Part shown: one piece after another, positions 1-12,207 of the stretch
Numbering within the stretch: position 1 is the stretch's first letter
Layout of the letters: the number at the start of each line of letters is the position of its first letter
Source: Acanthamoeba sp. SK_2022b
Taxonomy: Eukaryota > Discosea > Longamoebia > Acanthamoebidae
DNA: 64,000 nucleotides
Assembly: GCA_027943245.1 (NCBI GenBank)
Contig: JANDJZ010000257.1
Span: forward strand, 1 to 64,000
Direction of reading: 5' to 3'
Position numbers and translations under genes: made by a program
The notes under the pieces: generated by a model
What the model was told of the DNA's origin: nothing
The model's input: the letters and a program-made list of their open reading frames with translations, nothing else
Databases searched by the model: none

Positions 1-945
1 GGCCAAAGGGAAGCTGTGGGCGAGGCGTGTCCGTCGGATAAACATACCTCGACACCACCGCCATTGAGCTACGCTTGGACCGCGAGTTGGTGCTCTTGCT
101 CCACCCGTCGTCACCCGAGCCAGAAACCATGTCCTGCGTGCCCGCGGGCGCCCAGAACACGCAATCGAGTTGAGTGGGCGTGGCGCAGTGGGCGCACGCG
201 CGGAGGGGGTACCCTGATCTCTTGGATGGCGTCGCGGAAGGGCTTGGTGTACACGATCTTGTGAATCTCAACCCAGAATCGATAGGTTTCCTGGGTGAAC
301 ACCACACACACATACATGCGCGCGATAAGCAATTGATCGTGCGGTGTGATAGTTTGCTGTTATGTGCGACGAATTGGAGAGGGGAGGGAGGGAGTAAGAG
401 CGGGAGGTTACCGTGGAGCAGAGGCAAGCGAAGAGCACGAAGCCGTGGCAGCTCAGATCGATGAGCATGAGGTACCACGACCCGATGTTGATGCGCGTAT
501 CGAGCCCACTAAATAAAAACAACAACAACAACGTAACAAAATAACAAGCACAGATCGGACACGGTGAGTTCGACAGGTTTCAGAGCGAGTCGCAGTGCCG
601 CAGTAGCGCACCACTCCGTTCCGGTGGCAACGCTGCAGCGAATCTGGGCCTCGACAGCGTCGGCGATGTCGTCTACGTGATTGCCAATCCAAACCGACCT
701 CAAAGTCAGCTTGTCGGGAGTGTTCTATTTATAAATAAAAATATTTTCATAATAAAATAATATATTTTAAAATGGAAGGAGCTGCGGAGGGTGTGGCGGG
801 ACCTTCGATGGCGCGGGTGTAGATGCGGAAGGCCCAGGGGTAGGTGAGGATGAGCCAGTAGGCGACGATCAGCAGCAGCAGCCGTATCACCTGCTCGATC
901 GTTTGTCCGGTCGTCGACCCTCGACGAATACGGAACCGAATCTGC

Positions 946-1012
<67 letters not shown>

Positions 1013-1724
1013 CCAACGCGGGTTTGTTTAAAGCGTTTGGCCTGGCGATTTTGAGGGAGGTGGGCAAGCTTACCCTGATCATGCGAATGACGGCGGCCAC
1101 CATGAGGACGCTGCCAATGATGAGCGTGATGCCGACTGGCGTCGCCATAACACGCAACGCGTGGTTAGGCTTACACACGAGCCGAGAAGTTCGGTGCGCC
1201 ACTGCGCGAGGGGCGGGGCGGCGGCGTACTGGGGAAGTAAAAGAGCGTCCAGGCCCACCACTCGTTGTCCGCCACGAAGCAGTACGGGATCGCCGGCAGC
1301 GCACCGAATGTCTACATCGCACGCACGCATACACATCAACACAACACAACACAACACAACACACGCGCATACACGCAGGAGGATGAGTGACGAAACGGGA
1401 GAGCAAGGGAGCGGAGCAAAGGCGGCGCGCACGGTGCCGGCGAGACAGATGATGACGGCGATGGTGGGCAAGCCCCACGCGACAAAGTGGAAGAACAAGT
1501 GGAAGCGCCGAATGCCCTGCACCGACTTGCGCAGGAAAATCATCTGATGGCCGAGTCCATTCGTTGTTGATTGTCGAGAGCGCTCGTGAGTCGGTCGGTT
1601 GGCGCGGGGAGCCTTTGTGGAGGGAGGGAAGGGGGGGGGGAGTGGCGCACCTCGAACACGTTGATGCAAAGGGCGAGCCACCAGAAATTGGCCGCCAAAC
1701 CAAAGAACAAGATGCCCATTCCTG

Positions 1725-1784
<60 letters not shown>

Positions 1785-2549
1785 GTGTGTGTGTGTGTGG
1801 CAAGGCGTGCGATCAGATCTTTGCGGTCACTGAATTCAAGCCAGAGTCGCGGGCGCACCTTGAAGCACGCATGGGACTCCGCCGCCGTTGTGGTCGCGCG
1901 CGTTGTCAAAGGTGACCTCGATCGGCGGCGAGCCCTGTGTCGGACACGCCGAGCCTCAGTCAGACGGCAGTCGAGTCACTCCTCTCACACAGGTGAGCGC
2001 GTGCGTGGGGGGGGGGCGTACATGAGTGCAGACCATGCGAGTGGGTCCGCCCGAAACGATGGGGAAGAACACCACCACGAAGCTCACCGCCATCGAACAG
2101 CTGATCTGTCGACAGACAACCAACCAACCAATCGCACACGCGCATCGGTCAGCGAGTGTGCTCCCGTCGCGGAGTGAGTGGATGGGGGGGAGGTACGATG
2201 TAGATGAAGAGGGAGCCCGGGTAGCGTCGCTTGGCGGGCATGAGGCACAGCGTGATCACCTGTGTCGACAACATTGCGGGGGGGGGTAAGGAATGCAGAG
2301 CAGCGCGGTAAGAGCCAGGAATGGAATGTGCGTGCCATGAAGGCGGCCAGGATGAAGGAGCAGCCGCCGACGATCATCATGATGGTGATGCCGCCGGTCC
2401 ACTCGGCGTCGCTCCACATGGGGTTGGGGCAGGGCATCACGCACATGTCCTCGCCGTTGTAGCCCGACGCCGCGAACGACGACTCGCCGTCGTAGTTGAA
2501 CTTGAGCGGATACGGGCAGTCCGCCTGCGTATACGGCACAGCTTCAAAT

Positions 2550-2615
<66 letters not shown>

Positions 2616-3732
2616 AGCGTTCGGCAAGTGTCGAGCAGGGTCAGTATAGGGAGGGAGAGAGATCAAGGTCAGCGGCGACATGTACAGAGGTTTTGGGGCA
2701 CGGTGAGACACTGGCCGCTGTCGTCGGGAGGAAATGCCGGGAAGGGCGTGCCGGTGCTGTTGTCGATCTGGTTGCAGTCGGGCAGCTGGTCCTGTGGGTC
2801 GCGTGCGCACGCGAAGGGGAGAGGGGGGGGGAGCGTGCGAGTGAGTTCACAGGAACGCGGCAGAGTTGTGTTGGGTGGAAGCGAGCTCGTACGAGAGTGC
2901 CCTGCGATGCGAAGAATGCGGTGCAGCCCAGGAGCACGGCCTCGCAGGCCGACCGGCACGGCGGATAGACTAAGGAGCAGACCGAACACGTCGGTGAGTC
3001 ATTCCATTCATAACTGTCATTTCATTTTAATTAGAAATAAATAAAATAAAATAAAATAAGGACAAGGCAGCACCATCGAACTTGGGCACGTCGGTGAAGC
3101 GGCAGTGGAGGAAGTTGCCCATGCAGGTTAACGCCAGCAGGGGATTGCGGCACTCGGGCGGGAAGTACGCGCCCATCAACACCGTCTGGAAAGTCGCTTC
3201 ACGACTTAGCAAACAAGCACTGCGAGCCAACGAGACGGAGGCTAGGCAGGCCCGCTAGGAGGAACGGGCATTACCTTGTTGGCGGCGGCCTTGTCGGTGG
3301 CTTCGTAGGACTGGCCGCTGTCATTGAGCGTTATAAAAGTAGAATAAGTGAAGAAACACCGGGAAGGGTGCACGATGGGACGGGATATCACAGGCCGCCA
3401 ACAAGAAAAGAATTTGTGGTGTAATATTAATAAAAGGAGGACGGCAGTACCGGTGGCCGGTAAACGAAAGAACGAAAAGCGACACGAGGAGAAAGAACGA
3501 AAGCGAAAAAGACGAGAGGGGGGGGATACATGAGGAGGACGTTGTTGGGGACGGACGTGGGCACGACGTAGGGGATGATGTGGTCGCACTTGCCGGCGGT
3601 CTGTGGCGAGCCCTGCCACGGCACGCAGGCTTGGGCTAAAGCCCGCTCCTCGAGGATGCGCTCAGCGGAGAGCGAAAACATCAACATCCCCACCGTAACG
3701 AGAACGAGCACAAACCTCGCATGCCACTTCAT
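1..3732 (-). CDS. Frizzled/Smoothened-like seven-transmembrane receptor (C-terminal end beyond window)
   Basis: Assembled from about a dozen minus-strand exons. The chosen start at 3732 gives a signal peptide beginning MKWHARFVLVLVTVGMLMF. A cysteine-rich Frizzled domain follows (exons near 3530-3700, 3240-3320, 3075-3195, 2900-2990), with typical spacing such as ECRNPLLALTCMGNFLHCRF and VYPPCRSACEAVLLGC. Hydrophobic segments follow in order: GGITIMMIVGGCSFILAAFMA (2340-2400), SMAVSFVVVFFPIV (near 2080), MGILFFGLAANFWWLALCI (near 1700), FHFVAWGLPTIAVIICLAG (near 1470), PVGITLIIGSVLMVAAVI (near 1110), LLLLIVAYWLILTYPWAF (near 850) and INIGSWYLMLIDLSCHGFVLF (near 450-500). A Ser-rich polar tail runs off the left edge. 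The family acts at the plasma membrane; amoebozoans have many such receptors without obvious Wnt ligands, so the ligand is unknown. Three introns carry long CA/TG tracts. An upstream ATG (3798) is possible but would bury the signal peptide. The architecture is secure; exon edges are approximate. Confidence 0.9.
947..1010. repeat. (AC)n microsatellite
   Basis: 64-base uninterrupted tract inside an intron of the receptor gene (TG in the sense of that gene). Confidence 0.95.
1727..1799. repeat. (TG)n microsatellite
   Basis: Tract with one TT interruption, inside a receptor intron immediately before the exon encoding GMGILFFGL. Confidence 0.95.
2551..2614. repeat. (AC)n microsatellite
   Basis: Intronic tract between the Cys-rich domain exons and the first membrane helix of the receptor. 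Confidence 0.95.
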
Positions 3733-4240
3733 GCTGCAGTCGTTCTCGCTTGGAAGGAGGGAAAGAGAGGAGGCAAAAGATGAACAAGCGCGACGCAAGA
3801 AGGACTCTCTTGTGCCGGCATCCTAGCAATTCAACTCCGTTATTGCGCCGGGTGGTTAAAGGTGTTGTGATAGGTTGCATGTTGCACCTCGAGGATAAGA
3901 CTTAAGCGACAGTTCCTCCTTACCGAAAAGGTATACCAAGCTATTGGAGTTGCTTCACCAAGTATACATCTTTCCAGGTTTATTTTTCTTTTGTCTCTTT
4001 GGGGACAGGGGCAGATAAAATCATAAAAATCAGTGGTGCCAGGTTGCAGAGTTTGCTGGTGGTGATTGCGGCGACATTTCCAACAGAACAAGAAGAGAGT
4101 CATTGTCCTGCCCGACACTGGCCCGTTCTTTTTCTTTTGCGTTCGGGCGCACTAGAAACGAAAGCAACACGCACTTCCCACAAAGACAACACACACCACA
4201 TCACCACTACTACCACCGCCAACCAACAACAAACAATAAC
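3733..4240. promoter_or_regulatory. Divergent intergenic region between receptor and DM9 genes
   Basis: The receptor gene leaves to the left and the DM9 gene to the right, so this 508-base stretch should hold both promoters and 5' leaders. No clear TATA box was seen. The motif GTTCGGGCGCAC lies about 100 bases before the DM9 start and recurs in similar form upstream of two other genes in the window. No further gene seen. Confidence 0.5.
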
Positions 4241-4917
4241 ATGAGCTGGGTCAAGGTTAGTGACGGTCAGATACCCGCCAACGCGCTCGTCGCTGGCTAC
4301 GAGGCGGACGGCTCGCCCCTATTCGTGGCGCGCACCGAGCACGAGGGCGGCCAGCACCCCGGCAAGACCTCGAAGCCGCTCGGGGCCATCCACTTTGGTT
4401 ACGGCGGCAAGGAGGTAACCAAGAACGACTACGAGGTGCTCTGCTGCAACGCCCGCGAGCTCGCCTGTGTACGGTCTCACTCTCTTTTCCTCTCCTCGAA
4501 CTCGAGTAAGCCTTACGATGTGCTGTGTGTGCGATGTGGTGGGCGGCAGCTCCATTGGGTGAAGCTGGAGAGAGGCCAGCAGATGCCCGAGCGGGCGTGG
4601 ATCGGCGGCAAGGAGCGCGACGGCCATGGCCTGTGCATCGCCCGTGGCAAGATCCACAACGGCCTGCACGTCGGCAAGGCTGGTGCGTGTCTCACCTCTT
4701 TCCCCCGCCAGTCCTTCGCTCACGCGTATGGAATGCTTGGAATGCGCTTCCAGGCAACCATCTGCGGGACGGCATGTCGTTGTCGTACGGAGGCGAGGAG
4801 CACAACATAGCGCCCTACGAGGTGTTGACCTTCGAGGACCGCCTTCCGCAAGCGGCGCAGCCGTCGTCGGTCCTGCCCAAGCCCACCAACACCAGGCCCG
4901 GCTCCGGTCCCAAGTAG
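4241..4917 (+). CDS. DM9-repeat (DUF3421) protein
   Basis: Three exons: 4241 to about 4468, about 4550-4682, and 4754-4917 (TAG). The protein carries two tandem DM9 repeats. The first opens MSWVKVSDGQIPANALVAGY and includes GSPLFVAR, HPGK and the closing YEVL. The second starts HWVKLERGQQMPERAWIGG and includes GLCIAR, HVGKAG and ends NIAPYEVLTFE. The second donor (4682/4683) and acceptor (4753/4754) join in frame to give KAGNHLRDG. DM9 proteins are small soluble proteins found in insects, molluscs and some protists; several bind mannose-type glycans and relocalise on infection, so a lectin-like role is likely but not proven here. There is no signal peptide, so a cytosolic protein is expected. 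A short Pro-rich tail follows the second repeat. Confidence 0.9.
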
Positions 4918-5048
4918 GACGAGGACCACCATCAGGCACACGCGATGGCGCGTGAAGAAAGGAAAAATGCTTTTCTATTATCCAAAATACAAAAAAATAA
5001 TAATAAATAGAAATAAATAAATCATTTACTTTCCAGCAACGCTTGATT

Positions 5049-6080
5049 TCACTGTGCGGGCCAGTCGCAGGCGTTGAGGATGGCGCGAGCGTCGACGACG
5101 CACTGGAAGGGCTCCGCGCCCACGGGCCACACGATCGTGCCGGCCGCGCGCGAGCGAGCGGTCGGGTCCTGGGTGCCTCGCCAGTCGACGGGCATATTGT
5201 TCACGATCTTGAGGAGGTCGTAGTAGAGGAACGACAGCTCGTCCCTCTGCTGCACGCGGTAGAGAATCTCCGGCACCACGAAGCCTTGTGATGTGTGTGT
5301 GTGTGCGTGTTAGCAAGTGCGGCCAGTCGCGTTTTCTCCAGGGGCCACCACGACGTACTCTTGTCCATGAGGTTGGGATACTCGGTCGAGTTCTGGGTGG
5401 TGACGACCTCGATGATGCCGCACGAGTCATCGCACACGCCTGTGATAGGGCGCGACATCATTGTAAGCCACACACACTAACACGAACATTGCGGGCAGCA
5501 GCAGAAGCGGAGTCGTTTACCGGACACGCCATAGCCGTCGTCCCAGAGCTTGTTCTTTTCGGCGGTCTGGATGAGGATGTCGCGGAGCGCGCTCATGTAG
5601 AGGATAGCATTGACGCCCGCCGCGCCAGTGATGTTAGGCCCGTTGAGCGTGCCCACCCAGCTCTCCAGAAGGTACATGTTGCCTGTCGACACATACACAC
5701 ACACACACACGTGGGGAGTGATGCGCCAATCGTATTAGCGCCGGAGCGGCCGCGGAGAGTGTGTTTGTGAAGAGGGTTACCGGGGAAAAAGCCGATGCCG
5801 TCGTCGCCCTCGTACCAGACCACGTTGAAGTTGAAGCTGCCCATCTCGAACTCGATCACGTATTCCTGGCAACACACACGAGATGAAGGTGAGTGTGGTG
5901 GGGAGGGAACTTGCACTCGCGCGTGGAGGGCCTACCGAGTGGATGGCGGGGAGCACAACTTCCTTGGTGCCCGTGGAGTCGAAAATGCCGGTCTCGATCA
6001 TCACGGGATCGGCCACCTCCAGCAGATTGCCCTGCAGCGGCGCGTTCGTTTACATCAACAATTCCACACACACGCGCGCG

Positions 6081-6130
<50 letters not shown>

Positions 6131-7046
6131 GCAAACGTACCTTGTCATCTTGGACGTAGAGGCCATAGAACGCTGCGATGCGCTTGGTCAGATACGTGTT
6201 CAGGCTGGCTTGTTTCTGTTTGGGTGGTTAGCAAAGACGACGATGGGCACGCCGCATCGGTGGGGATGGCGACAGACGCGTGCGTGGTGGTGGTGTGGAC
6301 AACGTACGTCGGCAAGGAGCGCGTTCAGGAACGTGTCGACACGCGAATAGGACTTTCCCTTTACATTGACGACAAACCAGTCCTGGACGCACAACGACTG
6401 GCTAGTCAGCAAGAAAAGAAAAGGAAAAGAAATAAAAGAAAAGAAAAATAAGAGAAGAGGTGGCGTACGGGGTCAGTGGGCTTGAGGTGGTGGTTGTCGG
6501 ACAGCTGGTTGAGGATGAACGAGGTGAGGTAGTTGAGCTTGGCCTGCTCGAGCGTTGTCGACTCGGGCATGAAGAACCCGAACCAAATCTGCACCACGCA
6601 TTCCAATTGGGGTCAGCATCGGCTCGCCGTCGCCATGTCACCGATGCGTGCGTGTGCGGGCTCCATGTGCAAGATGTGCGTGCGCGTGTGATGGCTTACC
6701 GACGAGTTCTTGCTGAGGGGCGCGATGCTCGGGATGAAGGGCGTGACGTTGAAGGCGTTGGCGGCCAAGTCTTCGGGGAACCTGAAACCGGAAGGCACGC
6801 TGCACTCACCACAGAGCGGTGGTCACGTCAGTGTTGTTGTCGTAGTGTTGTAGTGTGCGCAGCTGTGGACCACGTTCGCAACGAGCGAGCAGGGGGGGAG
6901 GGTTACCGATAGACCGTCTGGTTCCCTGTGGGCATGACGTAGTTGAGGCCGGCCCAGAGCTGATGCAAAGCGCGTGGAGAGGCCTGTCGTAATTGATCCG
7001 GAAAGCAGCAAAGAGAAAGTCGGTTGGAATGCATTCCAATGACTCA

Positions 7047-7108
<62 letters not shown>

Positions 7109-7847
7109 ACGGGGCCGCGTGCCTTGAAGTAGTTAAGCAACACCGAGCTGTCCTTAAGGATGAGCTTCAGTGTGTCCTCGGGAATGCTGATGCCTGTGCG
7201 AGAATACGAGTTGGGTGGGGAGGGTCAGCGCGCGTGCGAAGCGAAGGTGAAGTAAGCAGCGGGAGAGAGCGTGCCTGTCTTGTTCTGGATAAGCTGGATG
7301 ACGATCTGCAGGGCCTCGGGTCCACCGGGAAGCGTGGGCAGGCTCTCCAGGAAATAGGACAGCGACACCGCCTTCGGGTAGCGTCCAGGAATCAGCTCAA
7401 ACAGACCCTTGGCCCTGCGGTTGTTGTTGTGTGTGTTGTGTGTTGGGTTGAGTGGGGCGCCAATGGGAATAGGAACTGTCTAGGGACAGCAGCGTACTCG
7501 TCGCCGCCTGGGTTGGGGGCATGGAGGAGGGCTGCGAAAGCCGCCTGCGCCTCGCGGAGAGGCTCCACGAGGGAGCTTACCTTCTCTCGAATATGCTCCA
7601 GGCGCTTCTGTTCTTCTTGCCCTGCGACCGACAAGAAAAATAAATAACGATAATTGTCAGATAAAAATGCATCACTAGCAGTATTATTGTTCAGTCGTTA
7701 ATATTATTTTGATTAAATAAAAATGAACAGGGGCACCCCGAAGCAAATAGATGGAAAAAGAATGTAGTGGGTACCCTGGGAACAGAAGGCGCCCACAATA
7801 AGCAGGCAGAGGAGAAAGGAGATGCCAGCAGCACGAGGGCCGTGCAT
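5049..7847 (-). CDS. Secreted protein of unknown function
   Basis: About a dozen minus-strand exons. The start at 7847 gives a clean signal peptide (MHGPRAAGISFLLCLLIVGA), followed by a segment with GQEEQKRLEHIREKVSSLVE. The central part contains IWFGFFMPESTTLEQAKLNY, VNVKGKSYSRVDTFLNALLA and SFNFNVVWYEGDDGIGFFPG. The C-terminal exons hold VCDDSCGIIEVVTTQNSTEY and end ACDWPAQ followed by TGA (5049-5051). I do not recognise the family. It has no internal membrane segment or obvious catalytic motif; it has several Asn-X-Ser/Thr sites and a few C-terminal cysteines, consistent with an exported or lysosomal glycoprotein. Introns near 6.1 and 7.1 kb carry CA repeats. It converges on the DM9 gene with about 130 bases between the stops, a gap containing several AATAAA-like stretches. 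Confidence 0.6.
6066..6129. repeat. (AC)n with internal (GC)n
   Basis: CACACA, then CGCGCG, then a long CACA tract, inside an intron of the secreted-protein gene; alternating purine-pyrimidine throughout, so Z-DNA-prone. Confidence 0.95.
7049..7106. repeat. (AC)n microsatellite
   Basis: Intronic tract in the secreted-protein gene, just upstream (sense) of a coding exon. Confidence 0.95.
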
Positions 7848-8180
7848 CGTGGAGATGGTAATTTAGGTGCAAGGGCTTCCAACCTCGGCTTCCGTCTACC
7901 GCGAGGCAGAAATTGCGATTGCTGTTTCTCACCCTTTTTCTTTTTCCCTGTAATAAAAAAACACACACAATTAAATAACAACAAAAAAATTGCCTAAAAC
8001 GGGGATCGGAAGACCAGGCGAGAATTCACACCCTCCAGAGAGGTATCTTACAAAAGAAGCATGACGATAGCACGCTATCACAACGCTCACGTACGGACCC
8101 CGACCACCCTCTCATCGCTCCTCCACTCGAGGCTGTCTTCTTCTCTATCTGGCCCTATCCTGGTCTAGAGCCATTACGTG
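7848..8180. other. Intergenic spacer, 333 bases
   Basis: Lies between the start of the secreted-protein gene and the stop of the G-alpha gene, both on the minus strand. It should contain the former's promoter and the latter's 3' end. AT-rich at 7950-7990 (runs of A). No gene or clear motif seen. Confidence 0.5.
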
Positions 8181-9739
8181 TTAAATACCTCCCTCCGCGC
8201 CGTTGATGCCGCCGATGATGATGTCTCGCACCGCGTCGAAGACGGCCTCGATGTTGGCTATGATTGGTTTAGTCCGTGTCAGTTAGCGGGTTCCTCTAAC
8301 AGCCTCCCGGGACAAGCCACGTACATGTGTCCGTGGCGCAGGTGCAGTGGAAGTAGACAGACATTCGCACGTTCTCGACCTGCGCCTTGAACCGCTCCTT
8401 GATGAACTCGATAGCCTTGTCGTAGTCGTTCCCACCTTCATATAAAACAGTTGAGATAAGTGAGCGGTTTACACAAGAGCCGTTCGTGAGGCGGCCGGTA
8501 GGTACCCTCGTATTCAGAGAAACAGACCTTCAGGTCCACCTTCCTAATCTTCTCCTCGAACAAGTCCTTCTTGTTCAAGAACATGATCATTGCCGTCTCT
8601 GATGAAGAGGAAGAACCGGGTTCAGTTACCGGCAACAGCTAATGTGGGTGCTCCCGGTAGTGTAAGGCTTACCGTTGAGCCACTTGTTGTTGCTGATCTC
8701 CTTGAACAGCTTGACTGACTCGTGCATTCGCATGGTGGAATCATCTTCGTACAGCTTCAGGTCGTATTCAGAGAGCGCCACGCAGAAGATCACAGCAGTC
8801 ACGTCCTGGAAGCAGTGCATCCACTTCTTGCGTTCGCTCCTCTGGCCGCCCACGTCGACCATCCTTCATCACAATACAAAGAGGACGGTTTGACTCCTGA
8901 ACCTCGTGTAAACAAAGGAAAAGTTGCAGAGAGCAGGAGCTGTACTTGAAGTGTGTGTTGCCCACGTCGAAGTCTGTTTCCAAAATGCCTGTGGTTTTCG
9001 TGCGCGAGTGCAAGATGTCCTGTTCGTCTGGTATGTAGTCCGGCTCTACGATCTTGTCCAGTCGGTCAAAGTAACTGTTTCGCATCACCAAGGTAAGCTA
9101 CGGGACGATGTGTGCTTCGAGGGGGGGGGAGTCTTACTATTTAGCAGAATCGTTGAGCTGGAACTCGGCGTATCGACAAAACGCTTTCTGGATTCCGTCA
9201 TCGGCCCACAGTGCCCTCACGTCGTTCGCCACCTGTTCGGTGAGGTCGCCCCCGTTCAGGAACTCATCGTTCGCCAGCATCCGCTTTGCTTCCGCATCGA
9301 CGTCTGAGCCCCAAGATATCTAACCTCCGCCATTGTCAGAAGAAGGCGAACGTGTCTGAGATGGGCGTCGATATGAAGCGCACCTGGAGATCGAGACACG
9401 CTTGACAAAGGCTTCGCATGGAGGTTATGATGTTGTTGGCGATGGTGACCTTGTAGGCCAGTTTTTCCTCATCTGCCCACCCCTTCATGAAGATGATGCG
9501 CATCTGTTTCGCTATGGTAGACTTGCCCGACTCTCCCGCACCTAAAACCGGGAAAAGCAACGGATGAGAAGGGTGGGGGCAGGAGAGCGGCCAGCCAGGT
9601 GATGAGCGGTACCGAGTAGAAGTAGCTTGACCTCATTGTCGAGAGCTTTCCTTTGTTGTTCGAGAAGTCGATTGATCTCTTTGTTCTTTTCCTTCTGTTT
9701 AGAGTCCTCTCCACCCAGCGATCCCAGAGAACATCCCAT
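8181..9739 (-). CDS. Heterotrimeric G protein alpha subunit
   Basis: Eight minus-strand exons. The start at 9739 gives [14 protein letters not shown], where Gly2 and Cys3 are classic myristoylation and palmitoylation sites. All G boxes are present: P-loop [15 protein letters not shown] (split by an intron after KLLLLG), switch I with the toxin-modifiable Arg in [11 protein letters not shown], switch [18 protein letters not shown], the guanine-specificity motif FLNKKDLF, and TCATDT. The C terminus reads [20 protein letters not shown] then AEGGI and TAA (8181-8183); there is no Cys four from the end, so no pertussis-toxin site. Predicted to be a GTPase on the inner plasma membrane coupling receptors to effectors; a partner for the Frizzled-like receptor in this window is possible but unsupported. 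Length is typical for the family. High confidence. Confidence 0.97.
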
Positions 9740-10121
9740 GATCTCTCCCTACCTTCTTCTTCTCTTCTGTCAGCTCGCACGACCACTATAACAGCTCAGT
9801 AAATGGAAAGCAGCTACCGTTAGCGTGTTCGCAGGACAACAGCCCGACCTAACACCCAATCCCGGCTCCACAGCCTGCAAGAAACCTTTTCGAACTCCTC
9901 TTTCGGTCACATGTGCCTTTTTGGAATAAAACCTTTTATGCGCACAGATAATTTGCACTATCGTCCTCGTTTCCTTTGTCTTTTCCCTCGCGTTATCCAC
10001 TCCTCTCGAGTGGCGGAAGGTAAAATCGAAATTTGGTGTGGACTACCATTCCGCCAATCGCCGACGCATGCGATTGGTGTGAGTCCACCGAACGCCAAAA
10101 CCACACACCCACGCAAAACAC
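9740..10121. promoter_or_regulatory. Divergent intergenic region between G-alpha and the kinase-like gene
   Basis: 382 bases between two divergent starts. Mixed composition with pyrimidine-rich tracts near 9960-10000. No gene, TATA box or RNA gene recognised. Confidence 0.5.
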
Positions 10122-12050
10122 ATGGACGTGCGACGGCGGCGAGAGGAAGAGGGAGACGAGCAGGGTCCTGGGCCTGCCCCCTACGCACCTGCCCCAACAA
10201 CCAACAACGGGAGTGGAGTGGGTGGTGGGCTTGCCTCTGCGCCCACTTCACAGTCAAGTTATGGCGGTGCCCCGGCCAGGAGGAGGCCCACGGGGCGGAG
10301 GGACCAGTGGTGGTGGAGCTGGTGGTTCCTCCTGGGCGTGCTGGCAGCCGTGGCCGCACTGGGCTGGTGGCTCCTGGTGCTCAAATGGGAGTGGTACTGC
10401 TTCGTCTGGCACAGCTGGGCCGACCCAACCCTGCACGACGCACGAGCCTGCCAGGCGGTCCTGCCGCCCTTCCTCGAGCGTGGCCGCCTCTTGACGGCCG
10501 CCTATGGCTTCCGCTCGGTCTACCAGGGCCGGCTCAACGTCACTCGACTGCGAGAAGAGGCCGTGGACACAAGCCCCCTCGTTATAACGAGCAGCGCAGC
10601 GGGGCCACCGCCAACGGCGAGGGCTGCTTCATCTTCACAAGGGCAGCTGCTAAAGGTGGTGGTGAAGGTGCTGAAGGACCCCAAATCGTGCGGAGACGTC
10701 AAGGCGCACTTCAGGGAGGTGGCCATCGAGCGAAGGCTGCGGCACTCGAGCATCGTCCCCTACGTCGTCTCTTGCTCCATCGCCCCGCAGTACCCTTCCC
10801 CTTCGTTCTTTTTCCTATTTTATGAATTAATTAATGAATTAATTATTTTTCGAATGATAACGGTTTATCGCGCCATATAATTGGGTTTTCTCATTAATGC
10901 TTGTTATTTGTTGTGAAGCTACGTACTGGTGTCCGAGTACATGGAGGGTGGCACACTCAGCGTGGGCGTCACGCCCAACATGAAGCCCCACACCTATCTT
11001 TCCATTATGGTACGATCTCATTACCTCCATCGTCATCATCATCATCTTCCAGCGCCTCTTCATGGAATGGTAGCTGGACACTTTGATGTTTTGAGTGAGC
11101 TGACATCTATCTGGCGAGCACAGCTGGATCTGGCCAAGGGCCTGGAGTACCTGCACTACGGAGTCGAGGACGGCTGGGCGCTCATTCACGACGACCTCAA
11201 CCCCGAGCAGATCCTTCTCAACGCCAACAGGTGAGCGAGCCTTCTCCTTTCTTCTTGTTCGGTCGTTCGCGCGCGTACACGTCCATGGCTCATTTGACGT
11301 TATTGCACAATGCGCAGGACGCGAGGCTACATCACCGACTTCAACCTGGCCACCTGGATCAGAAGAGGCGAGCGCTGGGGCGTGCGCCGGTATTGGTGGC
11401 CCAAGGGCGGCTCGTGGAAGTGGTTCGCTCCCGAAAAGGTAACCGCGCCCACGCCGCGCATGTATGGGCATGTGCCGTGCTAACGCGAGCGTGCTATTTA
11501 CTATTTTTTCTCTTATTGGTTGTAAAATTAAAAATTTAATTTTCCACAGCTTCGTCAGTTCTACTACTGGGAGGCGGCCGACGTGTGGAGCTACGGCGTG
11601 CTGTTCTATCAGACCCTGGTTCGGGCCAACAACCAGCCCGACGTACGCTCCTCCACCAGACACACACAAGGAGCAACGCTCAACCTCCTCTCGGCCGTTG
11701 CTCGCGTTGTGTGTGCCTGTTGTTGTCGTCGTTGTGTGGGGTGACAGGAATGGGCGGCCACGGTGACGCGTCCCTTCTACGAGGATCGCATCCTCAACTC
11801 CAAGGACGACGGCTGGCGGCCTTCCAAACCGCACTTCAGGAGCGACCGAGGTATGGCGAGAGCCCTCTAGCTTTGTCCGTTGCTTGCTTCGCTTAACGAG
11901 CGTCCGTATGTGCTGTGCGCATGTGTAGCGGTGCTGGACAAGGCGTGGGGTCTCGTGGAGGAGTGCTGGCGGTATAACCCCCACGCGCGACCCAACGCTA
12001 CTCGACTCGTCGCCTCCCTCGAAGACCTGCTGCGACAGCTCAAGCCCTGA
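10122..12050 (+). CDS. Single-pass membrane kinase-like protein with altered catalytic motifs
   Basis: Seven exons: 10122-10789, 10919-11009, 11124-11230, 11318-11438, 11550-11642, 11748-11850, 11929-12050. The N terminus is a disordered cytosolic or luminal tail, followed by a membrane helix (WWFLLGVLAAVAALGWWLLV). A kinase fold follows: a weak glycine loop (AAYGFRSVYQG), VVVKVLKD with the probable ATP lysine, YVLVSEYMEGGTL, LAKGLEYLHYG, catalytic loop IHDDLNPEQILLN, magnesium loop ITDFNLA, FAPEKLRQ, DVWSYGVLFY and the C-lobe ECWRYNPHARPNATRL. Compared with HRDLKPEN and DFG, the loop reads HDDLNPEQ and DFN, so Arg, Lys, Asn and the DFG Gly are replaced while both acidic residues remain. It may be a pseudokinase or a weak kinase; overall closest to the tyrosine-kinase-like group. 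All exon joins given are in frame. Confidence 0.88.
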
Positions 12051-12207
12051 TAGCCATCGCTCGCTAATTTCTTGCTGTGTGTCTCTTGCCTCCCTGGTTG
12101 ATGTTGATGCGGGGCTTGCTCTCTCTCGCGCTCTCTCTCTCTATTTCATGTCTGTTGTCGTTCTGTACACACAACACACACCTTCACCCACGCATGTACA
12201 CTCGTCC